Positions 17,428 through 26,021 are shown, counted from the first letter of the stretch. The stretch is 46,654 nt of DNA from CAZJLP01 sp964546955 (GCA_964546955.1 CAZJLP010000041.1:1-46654), one strand, 5' to 3'. Numbers and translations: made by a program. The notes: a model not told the origin generated them from the sequence alone.

Positions 17428-19372
17428 ATCAAGGGAACTTGCTCCATCGGGCGCTGCAGTGTTCCCGACATCATGGGCCCATTCACCACGTAGCGGGCGG
17501 TGTGGGGAATAAAGACCGAGGATCCCTTGGCGAACACCTCGTTCCCCGTGACCGTCATGGTGCCGCGGCCGATCGGGATGAGCCCGCTGGCTTCGTATAC
17601 GGTATATTTGAAATGCGGAGCTTGGCCTGTGACGTGAATCTTGTCCGTCAAACTCCGCCACCAGCCTGAGATGTCGACGGCGGAGCCCGCGACGGGCAGA
17701 GGAGGCGGAAAGGCTGGCCGGGCTCCACTTCCTGCGGCGCCGACCACGAGCCGAACAGTGATGGTCGCGTCACCTCCATTGCTCTTGAGCAGGATCGAGC
17801 CGAGATAGGTGTCAGGGGGATTGAGAGCGAGGGTCACCCGCAGCATCATCGACCCCTCGTGTTCCACTCGGAAAAAATCGCCCTCTTGTTTGAATTCCCA
17901 CTGCAGGTGACCGGTTCCTTCGTTCGCGAGAGTCAGACGCTCCACGCGCGCTTCATTGGCCGGCACGGTTCCAAAATCGAGTACCTTGCCCGGCTTCACC
18001 GCCAGGAGCGGGCCTGCTTCAACCGATCCCGTCACTGCAATTGAAGCGCGTCCGCCCCGGCTGCTCAGGATGATCTCGCCGCTCAGCGAAGCCGGGGCGG
18101 CGAGCACCGGTTCCACCGTCACAAAATCATCCGTCGCCGATACGCGAAGCGCTGGATTGCTGCACGCCGCGCGCACATTCAATTCACCACTGCCTCGGTT
18201 CGCGATCGGGATCAAGTGCGCATCCGCCTTGCCGCCAACCCGCAGTTTCCCGAAGTCGAGGGAGGATTGCCCGACAGAGATCTCCGGTTTCGACTGCGCG
18301 CCGAGAACGTTGACGTAGACACTCACTCGCTTCGCCCCGCCCCGGCCCGCGTCGCGCACGTAAATGTTGGCCCGGTGGGGACCGGTGCGGGTGGGAGCGA
18401 GTTTGATTTGAAACGACTGCTTGCTGGCCTCGAGCGCGACCCAACTGTCGTCGCTGCTGGCAGTCCAATTCAGCTCCCCCTCGCCTTCGTTAAAAACGTC
18501 GATGGTGATGGGAGAAAGCGCCTCGTTAAGGTGGACCTCTGGCAATTCGATCTTGTAGTCGGAGAGGCCCAGGATCGGCCTCAGCGGAAGGGGGTCCGGC
18601 GCGGCGTCGACCTCCGGTCTACGCCGACGAACCCCGCGACGCAGCCTCGCCAAAGGAGGATCGCCCACGGTCTTGTCCAAGTGAAGTTGCGGGATTTGTT
18701 GCGTGGCCAGTTTCAGTTTCGGGAGGAGGTAGTGATAAACTTCCGTCAACGTAACGAAACCGTCCTCATTTGCGTCCACTTCGCCTGAAACCAAGGCCGC
18801 GACCAAATGGCCGGTGAATGCGCTGGCTCCGCTCGCTTCCGTCGCATCGGTGGCCAGCTGTTGATTGCGACAGCTCGTCAGAAGGAAACGCCCGCTCGCC
18901 TGGGCGAGTGCCTCCGGCATCCCGCCGCCTTTGAAGCTGCCGCTATGACAGCAGTCGAGGATGATCAAGGTGCGCGCAGCATGGGAGGTCGCGATCATCT
19001 GATTGATGCTCACATCTCCCACGGCGGTANNNNNNNNNNAGAGGCGAGCCGGTCCGTGCGGGTGTCCCGCGTGCAGAGGTAAAGGCTGTTGTTGGCGTCC
19101 TGACGGCCATGGCCCGAGTAATAAAAAAGCAGTTGGTCGTCCGGCGCGGCGGTATTGAAGAAGTCGTCGATCGCTTCTCTCACCTCCGAGTTGGTTCCAT
19201 TCAGCACGGTGCGAACGTGCGTCGGCTCATAGATGCCCGCTTCCTCGTGAGTGAGGGCGCTATACAGGAGCCTGAGATCCTCGGGCGGGCCCTTCAGCGC
19301 AGGAAGATTGTGCGGATCGCGCTCAAATTGAGCGTTTCCAATGAGCAGCGCTTTGTAAGTCGGCGTACCCAT
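17412..19372 (-). CDS. caspase-family (C14) protease with Ig-like repeats, interrupted by an assembly gap
   Basis: The gene starts at the ATG at 19372-19370 and ends at 17412, with an N run at 19030-19039. The first 111 residues contain the caspase opening (YKALLIGNAQF, LPALKGPPEDLRLL) and the catalytic His88 in YYSGHG. After the gap come TAVGDVSINQM and the catalytic Cys in LILDCCHSGSF-like sequence (IILDCCHSG), then LTSCR and ASAFTGHLVAAL. About 130 residues beyond the Cys, three or so Ig/ASH-like beta modules follow (IDVFNEGEGELNWTA, LDFGKLRVGG, LDFGTVPANEARVE). A final beta domain of about 85 residues starts ISGWWRSLTDKI. The two halves are in different frames only because the gap length is a placeholder. 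It lies 16 bases after the EACC1 gene, which is the established partner type of such caspases. It is probably a suicide or effector protease (inference). Confidence 0.88.
19030..19039. other. assembly gap inside the caspase gene
   Basis: A run of ten N. The upstream part ends on a complete codon (...R-L-A-S at 19040) and the downstream part resumes at the last base of a codon before T-A-V. The true missing length must therefore be 2 modulo 3 for an intact gene; ten is not. Confidence 0.98.
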
Positions 19373-19388
19373 GGCGAAAGGCCGTCGC

Positions 19389-19763
19389 TTATTTTGCCGC
19401 CTGCTGGAGCGCTTCGGCGAGAAGCTCCTTGCTGATGTTTTTGCCCGTGACCTTGATCTTCTTCTTTTCGCCGCCGGTCGTGGTGCTGATCTCGATCGAG
19501 CGCGTGCCGTCGCGATTGAGCCAGGCTTTGATGATATCAGCGACGACCGGCAGCGCGCCGGCGGTGCCGAGCGCCAAAATGATCTCGACTGCGCCACCTT
19601 TCTGACCGGCGACAGGCGTCACTTCCTTCCGCACGATGCCGCCATTGCTTTGAAGGCTGGAGAGGAGGCCCTGCACCTGATTGAGCCAACGCGAATCGCT
19701 CGGATCGTAGGCATCGCTCACCGGTTGGATGACAATCTCATTTCCCGCAGACGAAGTGTTCAT
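19389..19763 (-). CDS. effector-associated constant component EACC1-like protein
   Basis: This 124-residue cytoplasmic protein has an N-terminal region with SDSRWLNQVQGLLSSL, followed by ILALGTAGALPVVADIIKAWLN and a short beta segment SIEISTT...KIKVTGKN. This arrangement is the hallmark of EACC1, described by the Aravind group as the invariant partner of diverse effectors (caspases, trypsins and others) in bacterial conflict systems: a small N-terminal sub-domain, a Gly/Ala hydrophobic helix pair with xxWL, then beta strands on a charged background. Immediate linkage to a caspase on the same strand, 16 bases apart, strongly supports this. It probably recruits or regulates the caspase. No NTPase sensor gene is adjacent in this window. 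Confidence 0.8.
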   Translation of the reverse strand: MNTSSAGNEIVIQPVSDAYDPSDSRWLNQVQGLLSSLQSNGGIVRKEVTPVAGQKGGAVEIILALGTAGALPVVADIIKAWLNRDGTRSIEISTTTGGEKKKIKVTGKNISKELLAEALQQAAK

Positions 19764-20219
19764 TACCCCTTGGTCCTAGCAAACCCGGGAGCCGGCCGCA
19801 ATGCGGGAGTCGGACGCGCGTAATCAATCTTCCTTCGGGGGGAGTAACAACGGGGATCGGATTCGTATTGGCCACGCCGCCGCCCGGGCTACGGGCTTGA
19901 ACCGAAAAGCCCGGAAAAGGCGCCCCGGCCCACTCGGAGCCGGGGCGGTCATTTCGACAACCGTACCCAAGTCGATTTGGTTACGGAAAGTGGCACCTTG
20001 GTTATCAATGGCACCCCTTTTGGGGTGATGAGCCGGAGCCGGCCCACTCAGTTTCTGCCGGGCTCCGATTCCTGTCAGGGGGGTATGGCAAACAACATCC
20101 TCGATCCGCTGGGCAACTGATGTAGGGCCAGACCGGTTACACGCGAACCAGTTCCTTCAAAACGCTTGACAGGCTCTGGTTTTCCACAATTTCGCGGTCG
20201 GCCGCCCGCGACGTGGGGG
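19764..20219. other. 456-base non-coding region between EACC1 and the helicase, with three hairpins
   Basis: Three inverted repeats are visible. Hairpin 1 has a 9-bp perfect stem, 19921-19929 with 19939-19947. Hairpin 2 is 20012-20017 with 20022-20027, CACCCC/GGGGTG with a TTTT loop. Hairpin 3 is 20035-20043 with 20057-20066, carrying one bulge. Hairpins 1 and 3 share the sequence CCGGCCCACTC at 114-base spacing, placing CCACTC at the 5' side of both loops. One + strand frame is open from 19848 to a TGA at 20118 without a good start codon and could be a gene remnant. The region must contain the EACC1 promoter and the 3' end of the helicase transcript; no T-tract terminator was found. Confidence 0.45.
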
Positions 20220-21992
20220 TCACGCCTGGTCCGTGCGGACCCGCGTGACGGACAGTGTTTCGCCTTTCATCCGGATGCCGGTCAATTTCCCCATGATGAA
20301 GTCGGCGTGCTCCTCCGCCACGTCGACGAAAAGGTGGCGCTGATGAATGTCGATCGCACCCACCACCTGCGCGGGGAGACGAGACACTCCGGCGATTTTG
20401 CCGACCACGTCCGCCGGGGTCACGAGGTGTTTCCGCCCGATATTGAAGCAGAGCGCGGCCATGCCGGGCTCGCGGCCGGTGCGGCTCGGACGCGCGGCCT
20501 CGTATTTGTCGCGACGCGTTCGCTGGGCGGACGACTCCGACTCTTCTGCTTCCTCCTCGGCGCGGGCTGGCTCGACCGCGCGGGGCGGCGGCGGGGACGG
20601 AAGCGCGGGAGCGGTCCGTGTTTCGCGGCGTGGGTCGTCCGGGGAACCCGGCGCCGCATCGCGCTTCGCTCGCGCTCCCTTTGGTTCCTCGATCGAGGCT
20701 TTCTCCCCGTTCAAAAGAAGGTGGATGAGCGCGGAGGCGATATCGGTCGACACATAACCCTGCTCAAGCAGGCGATCGACCATGCGATCCTGCTTCGGAA
20801 AGTTGCCGGCCTCCAGAATTCCGCGTAGTTTTTCGTAGAATACGTTTGTCCGGGCTTCCTCGACCTGGTCCATGGAAGGAACGTTCTCCCGCCGAATCTT
20901 GAGTTTGGCAAAGCGGACCATGCTTTGCAGCTTGTAGAGTTCGCGGCCCGAGACGAAGGTGAAGGCCTTGCCGGATTTGCCGGCGCGTCCAGTCCGACCG
21001 ATGCGGTGAGTGTAGTCTTCCGCGTCGTTCGGCAGGTCGAAGTTGAAGACGACCTCGAGATCGTCCACATCCAACCCGCGCGCCGCCACATCGGTGGCGA
21101 TGAGAAACTCGAAGTCGTGGCGGTGGAATTTCTCCATCACGCGGTTGCGCTGCGTTTGGCTGATGTCGCCGTGCAGGCGGTCGACGGCGTAACCGCGGGC
21201 GTGCATCAAGTCCGTCAACTCGTCGACCATGATTTTAGTGCTGCAAAAAACGATGCCGTAGCGGAAGTCGTGCAGGTCGATGACGCGAGTGAGCACCTCG
21301 AGCTTCGATCGGCGTTCCACCTCGAAGTAGACTTGCTCGACCTTGGGCGCGTCTTTCGCATGGGCCTCGATTTTGATCCACTCGGGATTGTTGGAGTAGT
21401 CGCGGATCAGCTGTTGGATCGCCCGCGGCATCGTCGCGGAAAAAAACATCGTCTGCCGGCCGCCCGGCGTGGCGCTGAGGATCCGCTCGATATCCTCCCG
21501 GAAGCCCATGTCGAGCATTCGGTCCGCTTCGTCCAGTACGACGACCCGAAGGTCGTCGAGCTTGAGTGTTCCACGTTCCATATGGTCCATCACCCGGCCA
21601 GGCGTGCCGATGACGATCTGGGTGCCGGCCGCCAGGGCGCGGAACTGACGCTCGTAGGACTGTCCGCCGTAGATCGGCACCGCGTGAATGCCCTTTTTGA
21701 ATTGGGCGAGTTTGCTCACTTCCTCCGCGACTTGGACGGCAAGTTCGCGGGTGGGGCAAAGGATCAGGACTTGGACGGCGCGCTTGTGCGCATCGGTTCG
21801 CTCGATCGCGGGAATAGCAAAAGCGGCGGTCTTGCCCGAACCGGTTGACGACTGCCCAACCAGGTCTCGGCCGGCGAGAGCGGGCGGAAGGGCGGCCGAT
21901 TGAACCGGTGATGCTTCCTCGAAGCCCATTTTGTCGACGGCTTTGAGAATCTCAGGGGACAGCCCCAATTCGGTAAAACGGCGTTTCTCCAT
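20220..21992 (-). CDS. deaD: DEAD-box ATP-dependent RNA helicase with DbpA-type RNA-binding domain
   Basis: This 590-residue RNA helicase unwinds structured RNA in ribosome assembly or cold adaptation. The ATG at 21992 gives the family start MEKRRFTELGLSPEIL with the Q motif (ASPVQ); the frame extends to 22130 but those residues are non-family. Motifs in order are STGSGKT (Walker A), PTRELAVQ, TPGRVMDHM, VLDEADRM (DEAD), FFSATMP, ATDVAARGLDVDDL and HRIGRTGRAGKSG. A Pro/Glu-rich linker of about 90 residues follows. The C-terminal 75 residues (MAALCFNIGRKHLVTPADVVGKI and following) match the DbpA/CsdA RNA-binding domain. Length and C-terminus fit DeaD/CsdA better than the short RhlE group. It is transcribed divergently from the POT transporter. 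Confidence 0.92.
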   Translation of the reverse strand: MEKRRFTELGLSPEILKAVDKMGFEEASPVQSAALPPALAGRDLVGQSSTGSGKTAAFAIPAIERTDAHKRAVQVLILCPTRELAVQVAEEVSKLAQFKKGIHAVPIYGGQSYERQFRALAAGTQIVIGTPGRVMDHMERGTLKLDDLRVVVLDEADRMLDMGFREDIERILSATPGGRQTMFFSATMPRAIQQLIRDYSNNPEWIKIEAHAKDAPKVEQVYFEVERRSKLEVLTRVIDLHDFRYGIVFCSTKIMVDELTDLMHARGYAVDRLHGDISQTQRNRVMEKFHRHDFEFLIATDVAARGLDVDDLEVVFNFDLPNDAEDYTHRIGRTGRAGKSGKAFTFVSGRELYKLQSMVRFAKLKIRRENVPSMDQVEEARTNVFYEKLRGILEAGNFPKQDRMVDRLLEQGYVSTDIASALIHLLLNGEKASIEEPKGARAKRDAAPGSPDDPRRETRTAPALPSPPPPRAVEPARAEEEAEESESSAQRTRRDKYEAARPSRTGREPGMAALCFNIGRKHLVTPADVVGKIAGVSRLPAQVVGAIDIHQRHLFVDVAEEHADFIMGKLTGIRMKGETLSVTRVRTDQA

Positions 21993-22139
21993 GACGCAAC
22001 CTGCACGCAAAGACTGAAAAGAACACCCAAAAAGGTGACCGGTCAAAGGCCGCCACCTGCCTCCTGGCCTGCTTGCTGCTCGCGCGGGCTTGCCTTCCGG
22101 CTCAAGACCCTCCCCCCTTTTCACCCACAACTTACCTCT

Positions 22140-23726
22140 ATGATTACGAACCCTGCCGCGTCCGACCTTCCCCCCAAAACCGATCTGGATTCAGGGGGAC
22201 TGGGCGGCCAACCCCGCGGCCTCACGACGCTATTTTTCGCGGAGATGTGGGAGCGCTTCAGCTACTACGGAATGCGCGCCGTGCTCGTCTACTTCATGAC
22301 GGCGGAAATCGCCAAAGGCGGCCTGGGCTACGCCAAACAGGACGCGACCGCTATTTTCGGCACCTACACGATGAGCGTGTACCTCCTTTGCATTCTCGGC
22401 GGCTTCATCGCGGATAATTTCATCGGTTCGCGGGTGGCGGTCCTCTGGGGCGGCATCGTGATCGCTTCGGGGCATTTTTCGATGGCGTTCAATTCCGAGC
22501 AAACGTTTTACCTGGGTCTCGTGCTCATCGCGATCGGAACGGGATTGTTGAAGCCCAACATCAGCACGATGGTCGGAGGCCTCTATTCTCCGACCGACGA
22601 ACGTCGCGATGCCGGTTTCTCCATCTTCTACATGGGGATCAACATGGGGGCGCTCTTCGGCCCTCTGGTGGTAGGCTGGCTCGCGCAGGACAATTGGTTC
22701 AGGTCGCAGCTGGCGGCGGCGGGCATGGATCCCGGCAGCAGCTGGCACTTCGGTTTCGCCGCGGCCGGTGTGGGCATGATTCTGGGCCTTGTCGTCTATC
22801 TCAAACAGCGCGAACGCCTGGCCACCGTGGGCAATGCGCCGGCTGCGGCTCAGCGGCCGTGGGGCAAGCTGGGCATCGTGATCCTGGGCAGCGCCGCGTT
22901 GATCGGATTCATGATGCTGATCGACAAGCCCACGTGGGATAACCTGGCGCGTTTCTTTCAGACGCGCGGGATGGCAGCGGTGGCCGACTGGATCAACACA
23001 CACCCGAACCTCAATCGCTATATCGTCTATTTTCTGATCGCCGTGCAAATCGGCGCAGTGCTGTTTTTCGCGTTCAAGAAGGACGTGGAGAGCAAACGCA
23101 TGGCCGCGATCCTCATTTTCTTCATGGCCGCGGAGATTTTCTGGGCCGTGTTCGAGCAAGCGGGATCGACCGTGGCGCTTTTCGGCGACGAGCTCACCCA
23201 CAACTACATCTTCGGCTGGAATTTCCCGTCCTCATGGTATCAATCGGTCAATTCCCTCTGGGTAATCCTGCTCGCGCCGGTGATCGCCTGGGTGTGGATA
23301 CGTCTCGGATCGAAGCAGCCCTCCAGCCCGTTCAAATTCGTGCTGGGGCTCTTCTTCCTCAGTCTATCCTTCATTCTCATGATCCCCGCGTCCCAGCTCA
23401 CGGCGGCGGGCAAAGTCAGCCCCCTGTGGATCATTGGATTGTTCTTCCTTCAGACCGTGGGGGAACTCTGCCTCAGCCCGGTCGGCCTGAGCACGATGAC
23501 TAAACTGGCGCCCGCGCGGCTGGTCGGGTTGGTGATGGGCATTTGGTTTTTGGGCGCAGCTCTCGGCAACAAGTTCGCCGGGGTCCTGGCGGGCCACTTC
23601 GAGTCGAAAGATTCCGCGCTGCTCGTGCCTTTCTTTTGGAACCAGGCGCTCGCGGTAATCGTGTGCGCCGGAATTCTGCTCGCGCTGGTGCCGTGGATGA
23701 AGCGGCTGATGGGCGGAGTGAAATAA
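22140..23726 (+). CDS. POT family proton-dependent oligopeptide transporter
   Basis: This 528-residue inner-membrane transporter has about 14 hydrophobic segments. The ATG at 22140 gives a short hydrophilic lead and then TTLFFAEMWERFSYYGMRAVLVYF. The latter contains the ExxER motif (EMWER) used for proton coupling in the PTR2/POT family. Further family marks are GGFIADNFIGSR, GTGLLKPNIS, DAGFSIFYMGINMGALFGPL (PTR2 signature region), AEIFWAVFEQAGST and SPVGLSTMTKLAPARLVGLVMG. It probably imports di- or tripeptides with protons. Its start is about 150 bases from the divergent helicase start. The methyltransferase gene begins 12 bases after its stop, so they may share a transcript. Confidence 0.93.
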   Translation: MITNPAASDLPPKTDLDSGGLGGQPRGLTTLFFAEMWERFSYYGMRAVLVYFMTAEIAKGGLGYAKQDATAIFGTYTMSVYLLCILGGFIADNFIGSRVAVLWGGIVIASGHFSMAFNSEQTFYLGLVLIAIGTGLLKPNISTMVGGLYSPTDERRDAGFSIFYMGINMGALFGPLVVGWLAQDNWFRSQLAAAGMDPGSSWHFGFAAAGVGMILGLVVYLKQRERLATVGNAPAAAQRPWGKLGIVILGSAALIGFMMLIDKPTWDNLARFFQTRGMAAVADWINTHPNLNRYIVYFLIAVQIGAVLFFAFKKDVESKRMAAILIFFMAAEIFWAVFEQAGSTVALFGDELTHNYIFGWNFPSSWYQSVNSLWVILLAPVIAWVWIRLGSKQPSSPFKFVLGLFFLSLSFILMIPASQLTAAGKVSPLWIIGLFFLQTVGELCLSPVGLSTMTKLAPARLVGLVMGIWFLGAALGNKFAGVLAGHFESKDSALLVPFFWNQALAVIVCAGILLALVPWMKRLMGGVK

Positions 23727-23738
23727 CCGAGGACCTCG

Positions 23739-24509
23739 ATGCCAACCTGGGAAAGCGAGCAATACCTCCGCTTTGCCCGGGAACGGACGCGGCCGGCGGC
23801 GGACTTGGCGGCGCGGATAGAGCGGGTGAATCCCGCCACGGTCATCGATCTCGGATGTGGCCCGGGAAATAGCACGGCGGTGCTGCGCGCACGCTGGCCC
23901 GCAGCGCGGCTCGTTGGTCTGGACAGTTCCGAAGCGATGATAGAAACCGCGCGTCGAGATCACCCGGGGATCGAGTGGCGGCAGGGCAACATCGCCCAAT
24001 GGCAACCGGCGGAACGCTACGATATCATCTTTTCAAATGCCGCGTTGCAATGGGTTCCGGACCACGGGTCCGTCTGTGGCTCGCTCGTGAATCAGCTCAC
24101 GCCGGACGGCACTTTGGCTTTCCAGGTGCCGGACAACTACGATGCGGCGCCACATCGCTTGATGCGTGAACTGGGAGGTTCGCGCCTCTGGCGGCACCGC
24201 TTTACCCTTCAACCCCGCGAATGGCACGTCGAGTCGCGCAGCTTCTATTACGATGTACTCGCCGGCCATGTTTCACGCGTAGATCTGTGGCAAACCGAAT
24301 ACCTGCATGTACTGGACGGCCCGGAAGCCATTGTGGAATGGTACAAAGGAACCGGCTTGCGCCCTTGGCTGGACGCGCTGCCGACGGATGACGATCGCAA
24401 CGCTTTCCTCACGGACTACACGACGGAGATCGCCCGGGCATTTTCGCGTCAGCGGGACGGAAGGGTCTTGTTTCCCTTCAAACGATTGTTCGTCGTGGCC
24501 TATCGCTGA
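23739..24509 (+). CDS. tam: trans-aconitate 2-methyltransferase-like
   Basis: This 256-residue SAM-dependent methyltransferase has motif I VIDLGCGPGNS at residues 35-45. The Tam-type segments are TWESEQYLRFARERTRPAADL, LDSSEAMIETAR, FSNAALQWVPDH, FQVPDNYDAAPHRLM, LDGPEAIVEWYKGTGLRPWLDAL and FPFKRLFVVAYR. The GTGLRPWLD-type and substrate-loop motifs distinguish Tam from generic class I methyltransferases. The known enzyme methylates trans-aconitate, which otherwise inhibits aconitase. It sits 12 bases downstream of the POT transporter gene; no metabolic link between the two is evident. No terminator hairpin was identified after it. Confidence 0.88.
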   Translation: MPTWESEQYLRFARERTRPAADLAARIERVNPATVIDLGCGPGNSTAVLRARWPAARLVGLDSSEAMIETARRDHPGIEWRQGNIAQWQPAERYDIIFSNAALQWVPDHGSVCGSLVNQLTPDGTLAFQVPDNYDAAPHRLMRELGGSRLWRHRFTLQPREWHVESRSFYYDVLAGHVSRVDLWQTEYLHVLDGPEAIVEWYKGTGLRPWLDALPTDDDRNAFLTDYTTEIARAFSRQRDGRVLFPFKRLFVVAYR

Positions 24510-24583
24510 AGAGTGAAGCCACTTCGCGTAGTCCGACCTTTCGACCTGCCGGCATTTGCTCCAGCGGGAGTGATGCGATAGAC

Positions 24584-24613
24584 AAGGAGGCATCAACAAA
24601 CCTCCCCCATCGC
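24584..24613 (+). promoter_or_regulatory. distant Shine-Dalgarno in a small hairpin ahead of thpR
   Basis: A perfect AAGGAGG at 24584-24590 lies 23 bases before the ATG at 24614, too far for normal spacing. GGAGG can pair with CCTCC about 10 bases later (in ACCTCCCCC). This would either mask the ribosome site or be a coincidence in a purine/pyrimidine-rich leader. Confidence 0.3.
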
Positions 24614-25183
24614 ATGCCCGCGCCTTATCCCATCACCGAACGCCTGTTCATTCGGATTTTTCCGCCGGAAGCCTGCCGAGCAGCCCTGGCGGGCCTGGCC
24701 GATGACGCATTGGAGGGGGTGAGGTGGACGGGAGTCGCGCAGCTTCACCTGACCTTGAGATTCCTGGGAGATGTGTCCGAGCCCATGATCGATCGGCTCG
24801 AGGCGGAATTGGCATGCATCCGGGTGGAGCCCTTCGTCCTGCCGCTCGAGGGAGTGGGTGCGTTTCCCCCGCGCGGCTCGCCAAAAATTCTGTGGGCCGG
24901 CGTCGGCACGGGACACACACGCCTGTTTCAGTTGCGGCAGAAAGTGGACGACGCGGTGCTGGCGGCGGGCTGGACGGGGGAACTGCGCAGCTTTGAGGCC
25001 CATGTGACGCTCGGACGAGCGGTCGGTGCTTCGACTGCGCAAGTCGACGCGTGGTTGCGCAAACACCGTGAGTTTGCGGGGCCATCCTTTCGAGTGGAAA
25101 ACTTTGATCTGGTCGCCAGCGATCTCGGTCCGGAAGGGGCGCTGCATCGCGTGCGGCGGACGTACCTGCTGAAAATCCCGTGA
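24614..25183 (+). CDS. thpR: RNA 2',3'-cyclic phosphodiesterase (2H family)
   Basis: This 189-residue 2H phosphoesterase has the two catalytic HxTx motifs at residues 45-48 (HLTL in LHLTLRFLG) and 130-133 (HVTL in FEAHVTLGR). The opening ITERLFIRIFPPE and the LPLEGVGAFPPRGSPKILWAGV segment are typical of ThpR/LigT. It hydrolyses 2',3'-cyclic phosphate RNA ends to 2'-phosphates and can show RNA-ligase activity; it acts in the cytosol. The start is the ATG at 24614, preceded by an oddly distant Shine-Dalgarno site. It is a single gene between two unrelated housekeeping-type genes on the same strand. Confidence 0.92.
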   Translation: MPAPYPITERLFIRIFPPEACRAALAGLADDALEGVRWTGVAQLHLTLRFLGDVSEPMIDRLEAELACIRVEPFVLPLEGVGAFPPRGSPKILWAGVGTGHTRLFQLRQKVDDAVLAAGWTGELRSFEAHVTLGRAVGASTAQVDAWLRKHREFAGPSFRVENFDLVASDLGPEGALHRVRRTYLLKIP

Positions 25184-25255
25184 AGACATGAAAGTCGCAG
25201 TTTCGCCGAGAAACACGATTGAGGGGGAAGCGCAGAAGCCGCAAGGTACGTGGTC

Positions 25256-25873
25256 ATGCCCACCCGGACCTGGTTTCCCACGCTGATTTATTGCGAGCCC
25301 CTTCAGAAGAGCGGCCTCGAGCGTTTGAACGACAGCTTGGCCGACGAATGTCATCGGCTGCGCGAATTCGACGATGCCGGACGCCGCTGGTCGGAGAAAC
25401 ACTACCCGGGCGGCTACACCAGTTACGGCTCGATGTCCCAGCTGCAGCAGTTTTCGTCCACGTTTGCCTCCCTGGAAAAGAAACTGACCGCGCACGTCAA
25501 AATCTTTGCGAAGACCCTGGAGATGGATCTGCGGGGTCGCCGTATCTTCATGACGGATTGCTGGGTCAACATCATGCCCGAGCAAGCTGCCCACAGCCTC
25601 CACCTTCATCCTCTCTCTTTCATCAGCGGCACGTACTACGTGCGAACACCGAAAGGGTGCCCCGGCCTCAAATTTGAAGATCCGCGCCTGAGCAAGTTCA
25701 TGGCGGCGCCCCCTAAACTGCCCGACGCGCGCGGGCAAAACCGAGCTCACATCGTGTACCCCGCCGAGGCGGGCAAGGTCATCCTTTTCGAAAGCTGGCT
25801 CCGTCACGAAGTCGCTGCCAACCGAATTCCTGAAGAACGAATCAGCATCAGCTTCAACTACAATTGGGCCTAA
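25256..25873 (+). CDS. TIGR02466-family putative 2OG-Fe(II) oxygenase
   Basis: This 205-residue protein begins at the ATG at 25256 (MPTRTWFPTLIYCEPL), preferred over the GTG two codons upstream because it matches the family opening W/FPTxIY. Fe(II)/2-oxoglutarate features include DCWVNIMPEQAAHSLHLHP, supplying the first metal histidines, then ISGTYYV, and ILFESWLRHEV...RISISFNYNW, supplying the distal His and the 2OG-binding Arg/Ser. This pattern fits TIGR02466 (PF13759), a group of uncharacterised oxygenases. The substrate is unknown. The stop is followed within 8 bases by a heptamer-repeat array. Confidence 0.85.
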   Translation: MPTRTWFPTLIYCEPLQKSGLERLNDSLADECHRLREFDDAGRRWSEKHYPGGYTSYGSMSQLQQFSSTFASLEKKLTAHVKIFAKTLEMDLRGRRIFMTDCWVNIMPEQAAHSLHLHPLSFISGTYYVRTPKGCPGLKFEDPRLSKFMAAPPKLPDARGQNRAHIVYPAEAGKVILFESWLRHEVAANRIPEERISISFNYNWA

Positions 25874-25880
25874 GCGGAAG

Positions 25881-25908
25881 TTGAGTGTTGAGAGCTGAGA
25901 GTTGAGAG
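25881..25908 (+). repeat. heptamer array, TTGAGAG family, left arm of inverted pair
   Basis: Four uninterrupted 7-bp units: TTGAGTG, TTGAGAG, CTGAGAG, TTGAGAG. The reverse-complement array lies at 26022-26049, so the two arms enclose 113 bases of non-coding DNA. Confidence 0.92.
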
Positions 25909-26021
25909 CGCGGAAACACTCTGCGATTTTCGGAACACGGGCACTACGTCCTCCTCTCATATGTTGGGCATCTAGGTAGGTGTGCGGTCCAGGGCTGCAT
26001 CCGGCCGCGAAGCCTTGACAG

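Noticed and set aside
16249..17661. 470-codon open frame on the minus strand
   Set aside because: It lies opposite the glycosyltransferase gene, is rich in Arg/Pro/His without motifs, and arises from third-position GC bias.
17412..19372. Caspase gene as a frameshifted pseudogene or as two separate genes
   Set aside because: The frame change coincides exactly with the ten-N assembly gap, and both halves join into one normal caspase domain.
20166..20194. TTGACA promoter-like hexamer
   Set aside because: There is no acceptable -10 at 16-18 bases, and it points into the 3' end of the helicase gene rather than to a + strand gene.
20925..21848. 307-codon open frame on the + strand
   Set aside because: It is the complement of the helicase motor domain, whose motifs are all present on the minus strand.
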